From Opisthorchis felineus (taxonomy: Eukaryota > Platyhelminthes > Trematoda > Opisthorchiida > Opisthorchiidae), in the NCBI GenBank assembly GCA_004794785.1, contig SJOL01006408.1, positions 278,145-342,144 of the forward strand: DNA of 64,000 nt, written 5' to 3'. The notes beneath the pieces are model-generated. The model was given only the letters and a program-made list of their open reading frames with translations, searched no databases and was not told where the DNA came from. Within the stretch, counting starts at the first letter, position 1. Each line of letters opens with the position of its first letter. The translations under genes were made by a program, and so were the position numbers. This document shows positions 1 through 12,700 of the stretch, piece by piece.

Positions 1-470
1 CACTACGCTCCCCAATAACGCACTGATGATGTCACCTCGATTGGTGGTGAAACGTTTGCAATCAAATTGCCCAGCTCAGCGAACAAGCCAACGACCATCT
101 ACGCTACCTGAGCTACCAACATTTTCCTCTATAGAAAAGGGCATGAAGGAGATTACGAAACGCTTAGGTGGTGTCGATGCTACTCGCCTTCCAGGATTGG
201 GACCGCATTGTGCCTGGTTTGAGACGCTGCAAGATATGGCTGCCAACCGATTTCAGTGGCGATCTTGTTGTCAGTTTCTATCCAGATTGCCTGAATGAGT
301 CTGGAGGTGTAGGCACCTCGGAATGATTGTAGTAAGCTAGCACTAAGTCCCTTCCGCGTCCACGTTTATTCTTTCCTTCACAATAAGGCTTTCAAATAAA
401 TCATGTTTGTACGGCAGCGAAGCATCGGTGCTGAACACCAATGTCATGCTGTCGATGATGATGACGCTGC
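1..470 (+). mobile_element. RTE-like LINE 3' end, family 1
   Basis: From about 130 to 299 the frame reads [20 protein letters not shown]…[13 protein letters not shown] then stop. This is the C-terminal end of an endonuclease-reverse transcriptase LINE. The 3' UTR (300-~470) matches 48035-48215 closely and ends in a GATGATGATGA tail. Bases 26-120 read differently and look like another repeat joined to it. Confidence 0.65.
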
Positions 471-919
471 TTCTCGGCACCATCGAATGAAATCCGATCA
501 TGTCGGCATAAGACTAGCTCTATGTTATCCGTGGCCTGATTCAGGCAGAAATTCATCATATACAGCACAATATCAGTGCTCAACTACTGATGCTTCGCTA
601 CCAGACAAGATCCATTCACTTTACCAGCAGCGGTTGGACAGCTTTCTCCAATCCATAAGGTCGTTATCTGTCTAAGTTCCTTACACTGGATCATTCTGCA
701 CATTCATGCACTTACTGCTTAGATCTGATTCTTCCTTGGGCGTGACGCGAACACCAACCGGTCCAACAGTGGGGTGGTTTCTGCTCGTGCCCACACGGAC
801 TGGATCTGTAATCAGGTCTGCATGTTGTCCCTTCACCGTAGCACTCCGTCAATTAGATATGACGTTATATCTCAAATCGTTCGCCAACAATGATCGTTGA
901 ACCCATGTTAGGCGGAAAC
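471..919. other. Unassigned interval
   Basis: Only short chance frames of 60-90 codons. No splice-bounded exon or known repeat recognised. Confidence 0.5.
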
Positions 920-1310
920 CTGCAGCATAGACGTTTTACTGTAGTATAAGTTGCCTGCCATTTCGGTTGATTTATACAAAAGCACTGAGGGACAACCTTG
1001 CTTACTGAGCTTCAGCTCATGAGTTTTTTTCTGTTTTCCATCCACAGAAATTTTCATGAACCCCTGTCTTCGGTGAATCACTGCCGCTCGTCGTGAACAC
1101 CTACCTTCGTACTACTGTAGTATGCAGGCTTTGGAGGGACCAGGGGACAGTGATTCACCACAACTTCTGTGGATGGAAAACAGAAAGAAAGTTCATGAGC
1201 CGAAGCCCAGTAAGCAAGGTTGTACATCACCAATAGTTACATATAAACCAATCAAACTGGCAGGCACCATACACAACACTACGTTTACGTCCCGTAAATA
1301 AGCGCTGCAA
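920..1310. repeat. Foldback (MITE-like) element with long inverted arms
   Basis: The left arm 993-1051 and right arm 1164-1222 are inverted copies with about 88% identity. The pairing continues inward (GGTGAATCACTG near 1073 with CAGTGATTCACC at 1148-1159) and, more weakly, outward to TGCAGC near 920 and GCTGCA near 1308. An unpaired loop of about 60 bases lies in the middle. No coding capacity. Confidence 0.65.
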
Positions 1311-1689
1311 GGGCCAATATGCTTAACTCGCACATCATTGGTCTACAGAAGTGGTCCCTGCTTGGTACAGCGGCAACGCGATCTCGGATTAGTCGAAAAT
1401 ACGGGCCCCAAAATCACGCTTCAGTAAAAGGATTTTTGACCGGTTTTGTGGATTCACTGCACTCTGTGTAATCTTCGTGATTCTTCGTCCGAAAACACTA
1501 GCTTGGGAGGATCAGGCGGATAAGGAAGAACCCACGATTCACGGATTGATACACAGGATCAAGGCTTTCACCCAAGTTTCCCGGGTCGGTTTTGTTCTTG
1601 TCGTTCAGCGGCTGCCGTTCACCTGAAAGACACAATCGAAAAAAGGGTGCAGCACTGCCGTTTAAGTTCTCAGCGCTGGGCAGCGCGAG
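1311..1689. other. Unassigned interval
   Basis: No gene, exon or repeat recognised. Confidence 0.45.
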
Positions 1690-2795
1690 GACTCGCATAA
1701 AAAAGTGTCTAATAGTGCTTTGAACTGGGTTCTAGATGGAGCGTGGACAGCCGTCGCAGGAAGGTTAGTCCACGCAGCTACTACACGAAATGAGAAAAAA
1801 TTTTGCGTAATGAAAGTGTACGCTCTGAGCTTGAAAATCTTCTTACCATGTCCCCGCCCTGTGTCAACTGGATCAGTGGTGGCCTGTTGACCAAACCTTT
1901 TTCAAACCGGGCATAAGTAAGTATTAGGTCTCCTCGGAGTCGACGATACTACAGGGGAAATAGGTCAAGCACCGCGAGACGCGTTTCATAGTCCACAGAT
2001 TTAAGGCCGGCAGCCATGTTCGTAGCAGATCGTTGGACACGCTCAATGAGGGTTACGTTCTTCGTGCGTCCTGGGTAGACAATTTGGTTGGTATATTCGA
2101 GAAGCGATCTGACGTAAAGTACTTGGAAGTCCATGAGAGTAATACGGGAGAAGGTGCGCCGAATCAGCCGCAAAACGGCGGATGCCTTTATGGACGATTT
2201 CTCATGGTGCAGTGAGAAGGACATGTTTGAAGAGAGCCAGATACCCAAATCATTTTTGGCACCTATCTTCGTGATGTCTTCTGGTCCATTCTCACCATGC
2301 ATGACAAAGGCATTCACTGAGTGTCCTCAGAATGACATATGGACGCACTTCTCGTCATTAAGGGGAAAGTGACAGTCGGGCGACCTGTACTTTGCAGCGT
2401 CTACATCCATTTGGAGGGCGCTGGCATCAGAACTCCAGGATTTCAAGTCGTCCGCAAAAAGTAGACATGGACTTGCAAGAACATCTGAAAGGTCGTTGAC
2501 GTAGACCAGAAACAGCAGTGGTTCCAAAACGGAGCCTTGAGGAACTCCAATGGGGACCAGCGCCGGAGAAGGGTAGGTCGAGCCTACTTTCACTCGGAAT
2601 GTTCTGTCTGATAGGAACGCCCTAATCCAGTGTAGAATTTGCCCTTGAATCCCGTGAGACTCGAGTTTGTGGAGCAGCGGAACGTGTGGTACTCCATCGA
2701 ATGCTTTTGAGAAGTCGAAAAATATGGCACCCGATATGAGTCCCTCGTCCTTGGCTTGGGTTAACCTGTCCATAACCACGACGTCAACCTAATTT
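1690..2795 (-). pseudogene. LINE reverse transcriptase, 3' half, broken copy
   Basis: Read on the minus strand, the frame gives classic non-LTR RT motifs: AIFFDFSKAFDGVPH (motif with catalytic Asp), GVPQGSVLEPLLFLVYVNDL, and LLFADDLKSW (F-ADD catalytic box), then the thumb ([19 protein letters not shown]). One TGA (2329-2327) and one TAG (1951-1949) interrupt an otherwise continuous frame. A small frameshift near 1890 precedes the end (RGHGKKIFKLRAYTF…). The 5' half (endonuclease) is missing; the frame upstream is closed at about 2796. Confidence 0.85.
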
Positions 2796-4219
2796 ACTCA
2801 GGTTCGAGATGTAGTGTAGCGGCAGTTTGAGGAAATGCAAATGCAGCTAATCAAACTGTCAGCACACCAAAAACCAGTACCGGTGTTTCTCCTGGTCCTT
2901 CAGATTCTGCTGCTGCAGCGCTTTTCAGGGCGTTCACATCTGATCTTTTTCTGGTCATACTGGGCTCCCGTTTCGAGCGGCCCGAAAAAAAAGTCGAAAG
3001 TGTTTTTCCAAGGCCCGATGACGGATGGTAAACCAAATTATTGCTGCAAAAACTCGGCGCGCCAGATCAAGGACGGTATGCAAACTTCATTCTTCTCAGG
3101 CTTTCCCGCATTCTCAGCTTTAGTGAAAAGTTTGGTGCTTTATTACAGATATCGAGGGAGCAAAGGACGCTGGTGGTTACCAGTACCTCAAGCTAGGCAA
3201 GCAAGTAGGCGGAGATTTTACAGCGTTTGCCGGTGTTACCAAACGGAAACACGAACCATTCAGGCTCAGCTCAGTGAGGGAGAACTGGTTCAAGCGCCTA
3301 AATTTTGTACCCTGTCTCCAGTCGCTCCGATATCTGAACCAGGCCGCTTCACAAAATTTAACGGAATGCTGACGTGACGCTGCATACCCTCACCGACAAC
3401 GCCTTATCAAGTTGAAGCAAAACGCGGTTACGATCATGTAATCACTCGCCACTTTCCGCAGTTTTGTGCATGCAGTCGATCCAGCCATCCCAATAAAGCC
3501 CAATAACAAGCTCAGCGGAAAACTGGGTATACCTTGCGCAAGTTACCAGCGTTGCTATGAGTGTCATGTTATTGTTATGGGCGGCCAATGAGTCATAGAT
3601 GAGCCAGGTGCAGTTACCCAGGCCACAGGAAGCCTTATCTCGGCCTCAGGCACCGCAGCCACCATCACACCACCTTGCAGTTCATAAATGGCGGCCCAGC
3701 GCATTGACGGGGATATTAAAATTGACTTCGCTTTCCTATGGAAATATGTGACGGTGCCCACCTGCAACACCCCCAAATCGTCCGCATCTCGTGTGAAGCT
3801 GACTGAACAACGTGCTCAAGACGCATCCGGGGCAAGCCGAAATTGCGGGCGAGGTCGAGTGCTCCACAATTTTTAGCTGCACGAAGACTACTGCCACATA
3901 GCTCACATCATAAGCTTGATCTCACAGGGCCCAAAAGCCGAATTTGTTGGAGATTTCGACTGATTCTTTTGCAACGCTGCTCGAGTACCACCCAGAGATC
4001 TTGAACAAACCCACATTTCGAGGCTTTCATCTGAGGTCCTCCCGCAAAGATATGAACCCGTGATCTCCGGGGTAATTTGAAAATGCACAAAAGTGAAGGA
4101 TTGATTGTACTTTCTCTCCGATGCCTTGCCAGCATTGAGGCTGAAAAGCTGAATGCGTAAGCAGCTGTGCACCTTTCGACTGGTCCCAATGCCGCAAATC
4201 AGTGCTAATCAGTATTTTG
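2796..4219. other. Unassigned interval with one 180-codon frame
   Basis: A plus-strand frame at 2835-3377 is longer than the local background but shows no domain I recognise and no splice signals that would make it an exon. Opposite-strand frames overlap it. Treated as chance or repeat-derived. Confidence 0.4.
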
Positions 4220-4800
4220 TACATCTTCCACATGACCTGCTAGCGTGCCTGCAGGTAGAAGCCGCGAATAATCCTGATAAAATCTCAATGCGTGCCGTGA
4301 CCTGGTCTGGTATATTTGGCTGTCGCCTGGAGTTCATATAACGTCGGTTACATTTTAACAAGCCATGGATACGGTGCCGAAGGAAGCCACAGTTTTGCCG
4401 ACGACCTTATCGTCATAGGTTCTAAATCCGATGAACCTTGGCAGAGCCTCGTTCACGTGCTCGATCGCATTTAAGGATACGAGTTTAGGGTGCGCCGAGA
4501 ACGGTGTCCCTTCTTCATGCGAGTGGTAAAAGTATCTCGTTTCCACCATTGACGTTTATGGCCACCACCCCGATCCGGAAGAAATTAACGCCATCAGATG
4601 AGTGCATCTACATACGTCGCGTCGCTCAGACCGTACATCTGTCTAATTAGTAACTACAGCTCTTTCCAACCAGTCATGTATAGCCTCTGAGGCCCACTGA
4701 ATCAGCTGGTCATCAAAGACCACAAGTGAACATGGCCGGAAGAATGCCAATAGGCCTTCAAAACCGTCAAATCCATGCTGGCGTGGTGAACTTGCATTGA
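4220..4800 (+). pseudogene. Ty3/gypsy reverse transcriptase remnant
   Basis: Fragments in shifting frames follow gypsy RT order: DLLACLQVEAAN, then SFADDLIVIGSKSDEP (catalytic box with F for Y), YEFRVRRERCPFFM, and LRPYICLISNYSSF…GPLNQLVIKDHK…TWPEECQ. Several stops and shifts. It parallels the better copy at 61905-63210. Confidence 0.7.
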
Positions 4801-7800
4801 TCGACGACAGGATTCAGAAAGTATTCGCACATGCATTCTTATCCCATCGTTTCAAACCTGGATTTGCGGATCAGTCTGCAGTAGGAAGGGGAGGGGAAGG
4901 TTCCATAGAGTTCCTTCAATTTCCGCTCATTCAATCTGAGGCCTCCTCAGACCGTACAATGGGTTTGTCGCTGATTCACAAATCAGAGGACATTTGTCGG
5001 CCTCCTTTTGCCGGAAACATCAAGCTGCTCCTTACAAACAACCTATGCGCTCACAGGCACTACCTCACCCGGCGAGCTGTTCCCCTTTTAACAAAATGAC
5101 CAAGAGATCTAGACGCAATAGGTTGTTCTTGCAGGGCTTAAGCTTGTACTGACGTGTGATTAATTAAATTTAATCAGGATAACCCCTTTTAAATATTTTC
5201 CCTATCCTCCGCCCTAGACCATCCGTCTGTGGATTAGATTGGCCCTTTTTGATGGGGAAATAAGCCGCAGGATATATGTTCCGAGTAGAGCTGAAACAGC
5301 AGAATCAAGAGCTATGCAATCAGTGATGCTGAAACGATCTCCGAGGGCAAGAAGCACGCTTCTTAAGCGCCGGAGAGTTATTATAAATATAACGGCGTGA
5401 TCGCCGTGGATGAAACAGTTAGTTCGTTTATTAAGTTTATATACCATATTGTGTTAGAAACTAGAAAGAGTGTGATGAACCGTTAGACGGAAAGCCTTTT
5501 TAAGCTGCACGGGCAGGAAAAGACGACTGTGAATAGGAAACAACCGCAGATCTCAGGGTAACTGGAAGGGTGCTTCACCGAATGAGCTGCCAAGGCCTCC
5601 CTGCCTGTCACACTTATGCCCTTAAACTTCATAGATGACTTATTCGTTCAACAGTTGTCATCAGTCGCATAGATTTGTTTTCGCTTGTACCCATAATTTC
5701 AAGACCCGTGAAATCCCTTGCCACTTCCCGGTGATTTGTAACGGTACTCTCAAGAGCATTGTTGAAATAATGCCTCCCAAGTCTTTTACAGCCTTGTGGC
5801 CGGCCCATGGCAGTAGCACAAAAGGCTCACTAATGGCACTGAGAGATTTTCATTGGTTGCCTGCTTCAGCATAAATAGCTGCAACCCGACCTTATTCGCG
5901 GGGACAGCTTAAGCAGACGACATCAAGATAAAGGAACTTCACTGAAAAGAAAGTGTCCAGATGCAGCGCTTGAGTGTTCCTGCAGCATTGTGCAACAACT
6001 GTAAATGAGTAATGGGTCATTGATTGGCAGAAAATGTTGATTAGCTCTCACACCATTTTGTGTTTCATTATGATCATTATCCAAACTGCGTACAAAGAAA
6101 CCCACCTGTGTACTTCTTTGCCATTTACCTAAATACGCCAGATGACACCGAAAGCGCTCAATATTTTACTTGCGCAGCCGGACTGCATTCAATGGAACCA
6201 AGAATAATAACAGCACAAACTTACAGGCCAACTCGATTTTAAATGAAAGCATGCTGAAACTCAAAGCCATACGTAGAAATTATTGTAGTATGGCTTCAAG
6301 GAATTCTTTCGTGCCTAGTTTTTTGAATGCTTTACGTGATGCAGTCCTATTGTTGCGTTATTTTGACACTTCTCGTAAACCTTGAAATTCTGTGCTTACA
6401 GTGAGCGCTTAAAGATTGTTCAGCAAGGTTCCCAATGAATTGCTGGATTTGTATGCGCGCAATGCCAAGATGTACTTGATGAGGAGTTTCATTCCTTAAT
6501 GCTTTGAAGTGTTGGTAGGGTTGTCATGCGATCTCTGGTTGTTTGATCGCATGAGTATCCATTGTTCAAGTTGTTCAGGTTGTTGATCGAGGCACAAGAC
6601 CGATCAGCTAGATCGTTCAGGTGGTACTCACTCAGCGTCCTTGTCTTTATACCCGTAAGTGACTCGCTTTTGATCCAGCACGAGTACCTTCAGAGTGGCT
6701 ACCCGTTGCCCTCCTGATTAGCCGTGCAGCTGGGGTTTCCCTAAACCACATGTGAAAATACATTTACTTTTACTTTGCCAGGCGCATTGTTGGAGAGGCA
6801 GCTGTCTTACAAAACGTCGGTCGAGTTATCCGACCGAGTAGATTGCGACCGTGTTTCACGTACTGAGATCACCCTAACTTGATGCATATTTTGCTTGTGG
6901 GATAATAGAAGAAGAGATTATACCTCTCGTATACCAACATTTCCGGTAAGCATTAGCAGTAAAAAGCACAGACAGAGTGGAAAAATAAAGTGCGTATTAG
7001 GCCAAAAAATAATAGTGACAATTAAACAACGGTACTCCGATTAAAATAAACAGGCGCCTGACGCGCGAACCAAAATCAATTAGAGCAGGTTAGAGGTATT
7101 CTTAGCTAAGGGGTGTGCAGTGTGCGTTCTATGGATTGATCCGGCGGAATAGGGATTGCTGTGAAGTCACTTTTGGGGATGAAATAAAGTCACGTTGATT
7201 GTCCGAATGTGAGCTTTTCCCGTGCTGCTTCGGGGTGCTCTTTCCCAGAGGTCGTCCCTGGGCTGAATGGAGAAGAAATAACATCCTAATGGGTCGTATT
7301 CAAAACAAACATTGACAGCTGCTGCGAAAAATTTGGAAGGACAAGCATCTTTATATGCCGCAGTGTGTCCTTGCTGTTTTAGTAGAGCTCCTCAGTATGG
7401 AACGCCTCCAGTGAGTGGTGACAAATGTCTGAATTTAGTGCTGCCTAACTACACTTTTAAACCGTCACCCATGGAAACCTTCATCAGTTAAAATCTGGCG
7501 CAGCAATGCCGCCCACAAGAAACATGAAGTCATTCGCTTTAAAAGGATGGCTTCATGGAACGGGTTTGTTAAACTAGAGTAAAGCACAATAAATACTCTG
7601 GGCAGTGTTTAGTTGCTTTTTCAAACGGTAGCCGTGTAACGCAATTGAAACCAGACTGTGCTTGCTTACACGTGTTTATCATATGACCTAATACATGTGC
7701 ATCTCTCCTTCTCTCTATTACAGGTATACCCGACCAAACCCATTGACTGTTTCCATACCATGTTGTTTGACTTTTGCACACATCCGGTTTCGGCTTCGTT

Positions 7801-9727
7801 TTCAATACACGTGTGTTGTTGTCACGCTCCGGTCTTCTCCCCTGTGCCACCCAACCTGTGCGAATGTGTGCTTTGTGTACCGTGTGGATTCAATAACACC
7901 AATTTCCATATCTACACATTTCAGAACCGACGTGTGCCGTCACTACATCCTCGCGAGCATCGAATACCGCTGACTTCCTGACATCCCACGCTACAGCCGC
8001 AAAACTATACGTTCACCATGAGTGTGGAGGCCCCATATTTGACAGACATGCCTTCAGGCGATCGTTTCTCCAGCTCGTAGACCTTGTATAGTTGTGTCTT
8101 CAGATATAGCAGAGAAGAAAAGAGGTTCACAGCGGAGGCGATAGCTTTGATACAGGAGCAACCCAGCCGTGTCCCTTAGGTTAACCAACCATTTATTTGT
8201 CTCATCCCAGGGTCTACATCTGAGGGGACGGCAGTTTCCAATGCGACTGAGTTAGCCGTTGACGGCTTTTGTGCTTCACTGCCAAGTCATGTGCTGACCG
8301 CCTTTGGGTGAGAGCACAAACAAAATAAGATCCATATCTTTGACAAAAAGCCAACATGTATATCTGGGACTCCATTCCTGCGCTCATGTGCTTGCAAGAA
8401 GTGGAGATTCACTAAAAACTCTCTTAGCTAACACGTATCCCCGCAGCACAACTCGGTTATGATCGGTTATACGGCGGTTAAAGTCGGCTATTTAACGGTT
8501 ATTTAACAGTGTAGCTCTCATCCGATCACCATGAACTATTGTTGCCACACTTATCCATATTACTATTCCTTACCATATAAAGTGTTGGCATAAAACAAAA
8601 ATGCATTATTTCAATTGATTTTCAGAGATCCGTCCTGACATTTTTTTGTTTACCTGCATCAGTGTTTCAGTAAATGACCGTAGCCGCCAAGTCCACTTCT
8701 GGACTGCCGCAGACCCATGTAGCTGCTGCCCCGCATATTTGCGAAGTTCAATCAGGAGAAATGGTAAATAATGACTGCTGATGTAGATATAACAACTGCA
8801 GCCTTCCGATCGGTCATTCAACCGCAAACTGAAGCGTGCTAGAGAGATAGTCTTGGAACAACCACCCGATTCGATGAACTCACCAGAATTTTATCGTGCA
8901 ACACCCGTGATTGATCCACCGGCACAAAGTATGAATGCTTCCAGACTATCTATATTCTAAGTGGATGAACAACAAAGTGAGGCGAAATATGAAGAGGAGA
9001 ATACTTTTCAGCCTAGTTTGGCGGACATTTTCCGAGACTGGGTGGTTTCGACCAGTACAGTACTGTACTGGTACGCATTCGCATGACTTGCAGTACTTGG
9101 ACTGCTTCAAGTCTCCAGTATAAAGATATCCGACAATTTCCCCTTGAGTTTTCTGTATGTAAGATGAAGCGAGTGTTAAAAACCCGGTGGTGCCCACAGA
9201 TCTCTTTCGTCACGTTTGGGCTACACATTGCTGATAAATTCCAATATGGTATGAGTTACGGGGAGTCCAGTAGGTCTCCAGTTCCAAGAAGTTGACATGC
9301 CTATAAGCCTCAGACTCAATCAGCAGTCAAGCCTCTGTTCATCTGATGCATAGATTCCCCCAGATTCCGGGGACAAAGCTCGAATAATCAATCCAACTCG
9401 AGGAAGAACATTTAGTTAGTTATCTCTTTATACCTACATGTATTACTAATGTATCTTTGTTTGTTGTTTTCCAGCCAATGGACAAAAAACCTGGGCTAGT
9501 AAAAGTGTGTTGCTCGTTTGGGGCCATTTTCATAAATTTGAGGAAGTCAAGAAGAGTTTACGCTCCTTCGTCGTTTGTAAGTGTTTTCCACTTTAAAAAA
9601 TCCTCAGTCACCAAGGTTTTATCCTTCTTAGGGACACTGAACTAGCTTTGTTTGAGGTAGCTTAAGGAAAGGAGCCGTGTAAAGGTTAGTTCCACCCCTA
9701 ACTGGATGTCTTAATTCGCTTCTTGTT
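4801..9727. other. Gene-free interval downstream of gene A
   Basis: Only short frames, none with recognisable domain content. A third hydrophobic exon for gene A was looked for here and not found. Holds a perfect 20-bp palindrome at 9052-9071 and CGGTTA-like repeats near 8452-8515. Confidence 0.45.
9052..9071. repeat. Perfect 20-bp palindrome
   Basis: CCAGTACAGTACTGTACTGG reads the same on both strands. It could be a protein-binding site or chance; nothing nearby explains it. Confidence 0.6.
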
Positions 9728-12700
9728 CTACTTACCATCCTCCTCCTTTACAGTGTTCCCAGCATCACTGAGGCTGCGGAACGGACCTTTCGATTCGCCA
9801 TTTGGCAAAGGATGTGGTATTTGTGTGACCGGCTGCAAAATCAAGGGTTGAGCCATAACTGGAAAAGCGGCTTGCTGCATTGCGGGGACTGTGGCTGGGG
9901 GTAGGGAAGATGTGCTTGAGGGAATCAGTCGAAACAGTGTCGGCACCGAGGTAGACTGTTGAATTGCCGGGTTTAAATTATTGCCCGTAGGTACTGGCGA
10001 AGCTGTGCTCTGTGGCCGCATCATTTGCTGTGTTGTTGCAGTGGGAGAGGAAGTTCCTGAATAGGGTTTTACAAGTAATAGCGGAAAGCTCGTAGGAGCA
10101 TTCACTGATAACGGAACGCCAACTCCTTGCGTGCAAACAGGATTTCCTTGTTGATCTAAAAACACATGAAAGTTGGATTAATTGGCCCAGAAACTATATT
10201 ACACTATTCATTCAGAAACGGCTTCAAGATTTTGTGGCGAAGCACTAGTCAAAAGATTTTTGAGAAATCTACGGTAGTCCACGACCAGTTTCGTTCTTCC
10301 TGAGGCTCGTTGGATTGGTGCAGACCTTGAGTTTCCGTCAACTTTATGGTCTAATTAAACTAAGGTATGTTGCAGTTTACTGTGCGTAGTGCCTGGACTC
10401 AGTGTACGAGATTTAACCCAATAGCGTATGAAATGATCTACCTAACTACATTTCAAAAGGCCCTTCTTTTCCTCTCAACTAGCGGCGATGTATCAGTTTC
10501 TTACAACAATTTGGATATTTCTCCCAGAAAACCCTATCCAAATAAGGACTTTCTTTGTAAAGTTCCCTGAAATTTAGTTCAGAATTGACATTTTCAAGAG
10601 ACCAGCCCCAAAATCCGAACAACGTCCATCCAACATACTCCGGAGATATGAGCTGTCCTCGAAGTTAAACCAAAAGGCTTAGCTCCGACAAAGCGGCTCC
10701 CCCATTCTTATTGTGCACTTGTGTGTACTTGACTAACCGTATGAGGGTTAACTTTATTTTTGAAGAGGCAGATGGCTTTAAGCATGACTTTGTTTTACAT
10801 ATATTGCCCGATTACATTCCATATTTTTAGGGGGAAACACGTAAATAGCACAGGCATATGTGGGCGGGTCCCAGATGCTAATAAAGACTTCAAGGGACTA
10901 ACCAGTCCCTGGAAAAAGTGAGTTGAATTTGTCTGGAAAACAGGTTAGCTAAGCGATGACCCAACGGATGTATCAGACATTTGTAATCCTGACGGTCAGC
11001 TGAGCGAGGAATTTGGATCTTCCGCAAATATAAAGCAACCTCTCCAATAAGGTAGAATGTGAGTGACCAAACTCATTGAGAAAGGATAGGAGCATGATGC
11101 GATTTCCAGGAAATTAGGTATTATACACATTGGCTTACGAGGCCGCCGTCTTACTTCTCATTACTCACCTCGATGCCTCGTGTTTTCTATCAGCTTCTGC
11201 GCTGCTGATCCGACTATTGTCTTGCACATTTGTCCACATACACAAAGCCCAAGTTGACCTAGCCTGGACTTAATGTTATACTATGTGCATTGCACTTTTC
11301 AAGTATCCGACAGTCAATAAACGACAGACCAGACCTAGAACACACGTGTGCTGGCTGTTTATTCATGAAAGTATATTCCTCCTTCAGAATCCTAAACAAA
11401 GCTTTACCCGTCTGTAATTCAACTCACCAACTGGTCTTGTTAGAATGAAACAGGATTACTCCCAATATTATAGCCTCCAGGCTTATGGATCACTCTTGTT
11501 GTTATGTTGGAAAGAAGCTCACAACCAACTATAGTGCAATAGGTTCACGTGAACGAAAGCGAAGATCTCAATAGTAGTACAGGGACGTTACCTTGAGCAC
11601 AAATGAGTTTACACCATTAGAGTGAACACATAGCTACTTAAACGTGAAGTCTAAGACGTGAGTGGTCTTCGCCAAAGGTGTCACGTGCTTGCCGGAATAC
11701 AAAAGCAGCCTCGTGGCTGCCAATGAGTGATTGCCCTCTGAGAATTTTATTGCTATAACTAGCATGTAAACTAGTCATCGTTCTGTCAAAAGCGATGACC
11801 CTGATTAGCCAGTAGCCCAGGTGAATCACTATCCTCGTGTTCCGTTGCTATTACTGGTAAATTCCTTGTCTTAGTTCAAACCATCAAATAGTCATACCAG
11901 CGCATCACACGTGTGTGCGGTCGGTGTAAACATGAGAATTGAGAAACATGACAAAAGCATTATTAACTTGAGAAAATCAATAATTAATGAGTTGTCACGC
12001 AAACCACCACATAGATTTAGACGGATAGCTGACAAGTAGATTACCGGTCAACTTAGGGCGACTCCTCCACCAAGTACAGCAAGCTCAGTATAACACATTT
12101 AATGGAAGGACCATGAAAATGGACATTTTCACGACTAATGAGGTCACGCCCGACCTCACGTATGAGCTGAATTCACTGGCGTAAAATATCAAGTGTTGCA
12201 TAGCACTGGGATCCGCAGAGCAAGTCCCCCACAATGAACTTAAGCAGCAGAGGTTCGATACGCCCTCAACCTATAGCAAACAGTGCAGAAAAGTTCCGAA
12301 TATTTTGCGACGAGTAAAAAACAGGTTTCTTCCAAGTTACTTCACACGGCGAACTGAAATTAGTAGCAACACTCTCCTATTATCAAAATCATACTATAGG
12401 TAGTTTGCTAAGAAGGGAAAACATCTCGAAAATTCCACAAGACTTTTATCAGAAAAGTCGCCTGTCGAAGAGCTAGTCAACGCGTGTCCATGCGTACACC
12501 CCCTGACCAAATGGTGAATACTCCCACATCCTGCCTAAGACTGAGGCTGAGGCTACCACCATGTAGATTTGGCGGATCCCAAACGACATCCCAGAGATTC
12601 TTGATGTTACTAGGCTGCATGGTACCGTCTGACGATGTTCTCTTCTTGTGAAGCACATTTGTCACCTGATCTTTATCCTTCTAGCGGCATAATTAAAAAA

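Noticed and set aside
2835..3377. 180-codon plus frame
   Set aside because: No recognisable domain, no splice borders, and overlapping frames on the other strand. Kept only as an unassigned interval.
12473..12662. Minus-strand exon encoding VTNVLHKKRTSSDG…WDVVWDPP
   Set aside because: The acceptor has no pyrimidine tract and the incoming phase does not fit gene A exon 5. No homologue recognised.
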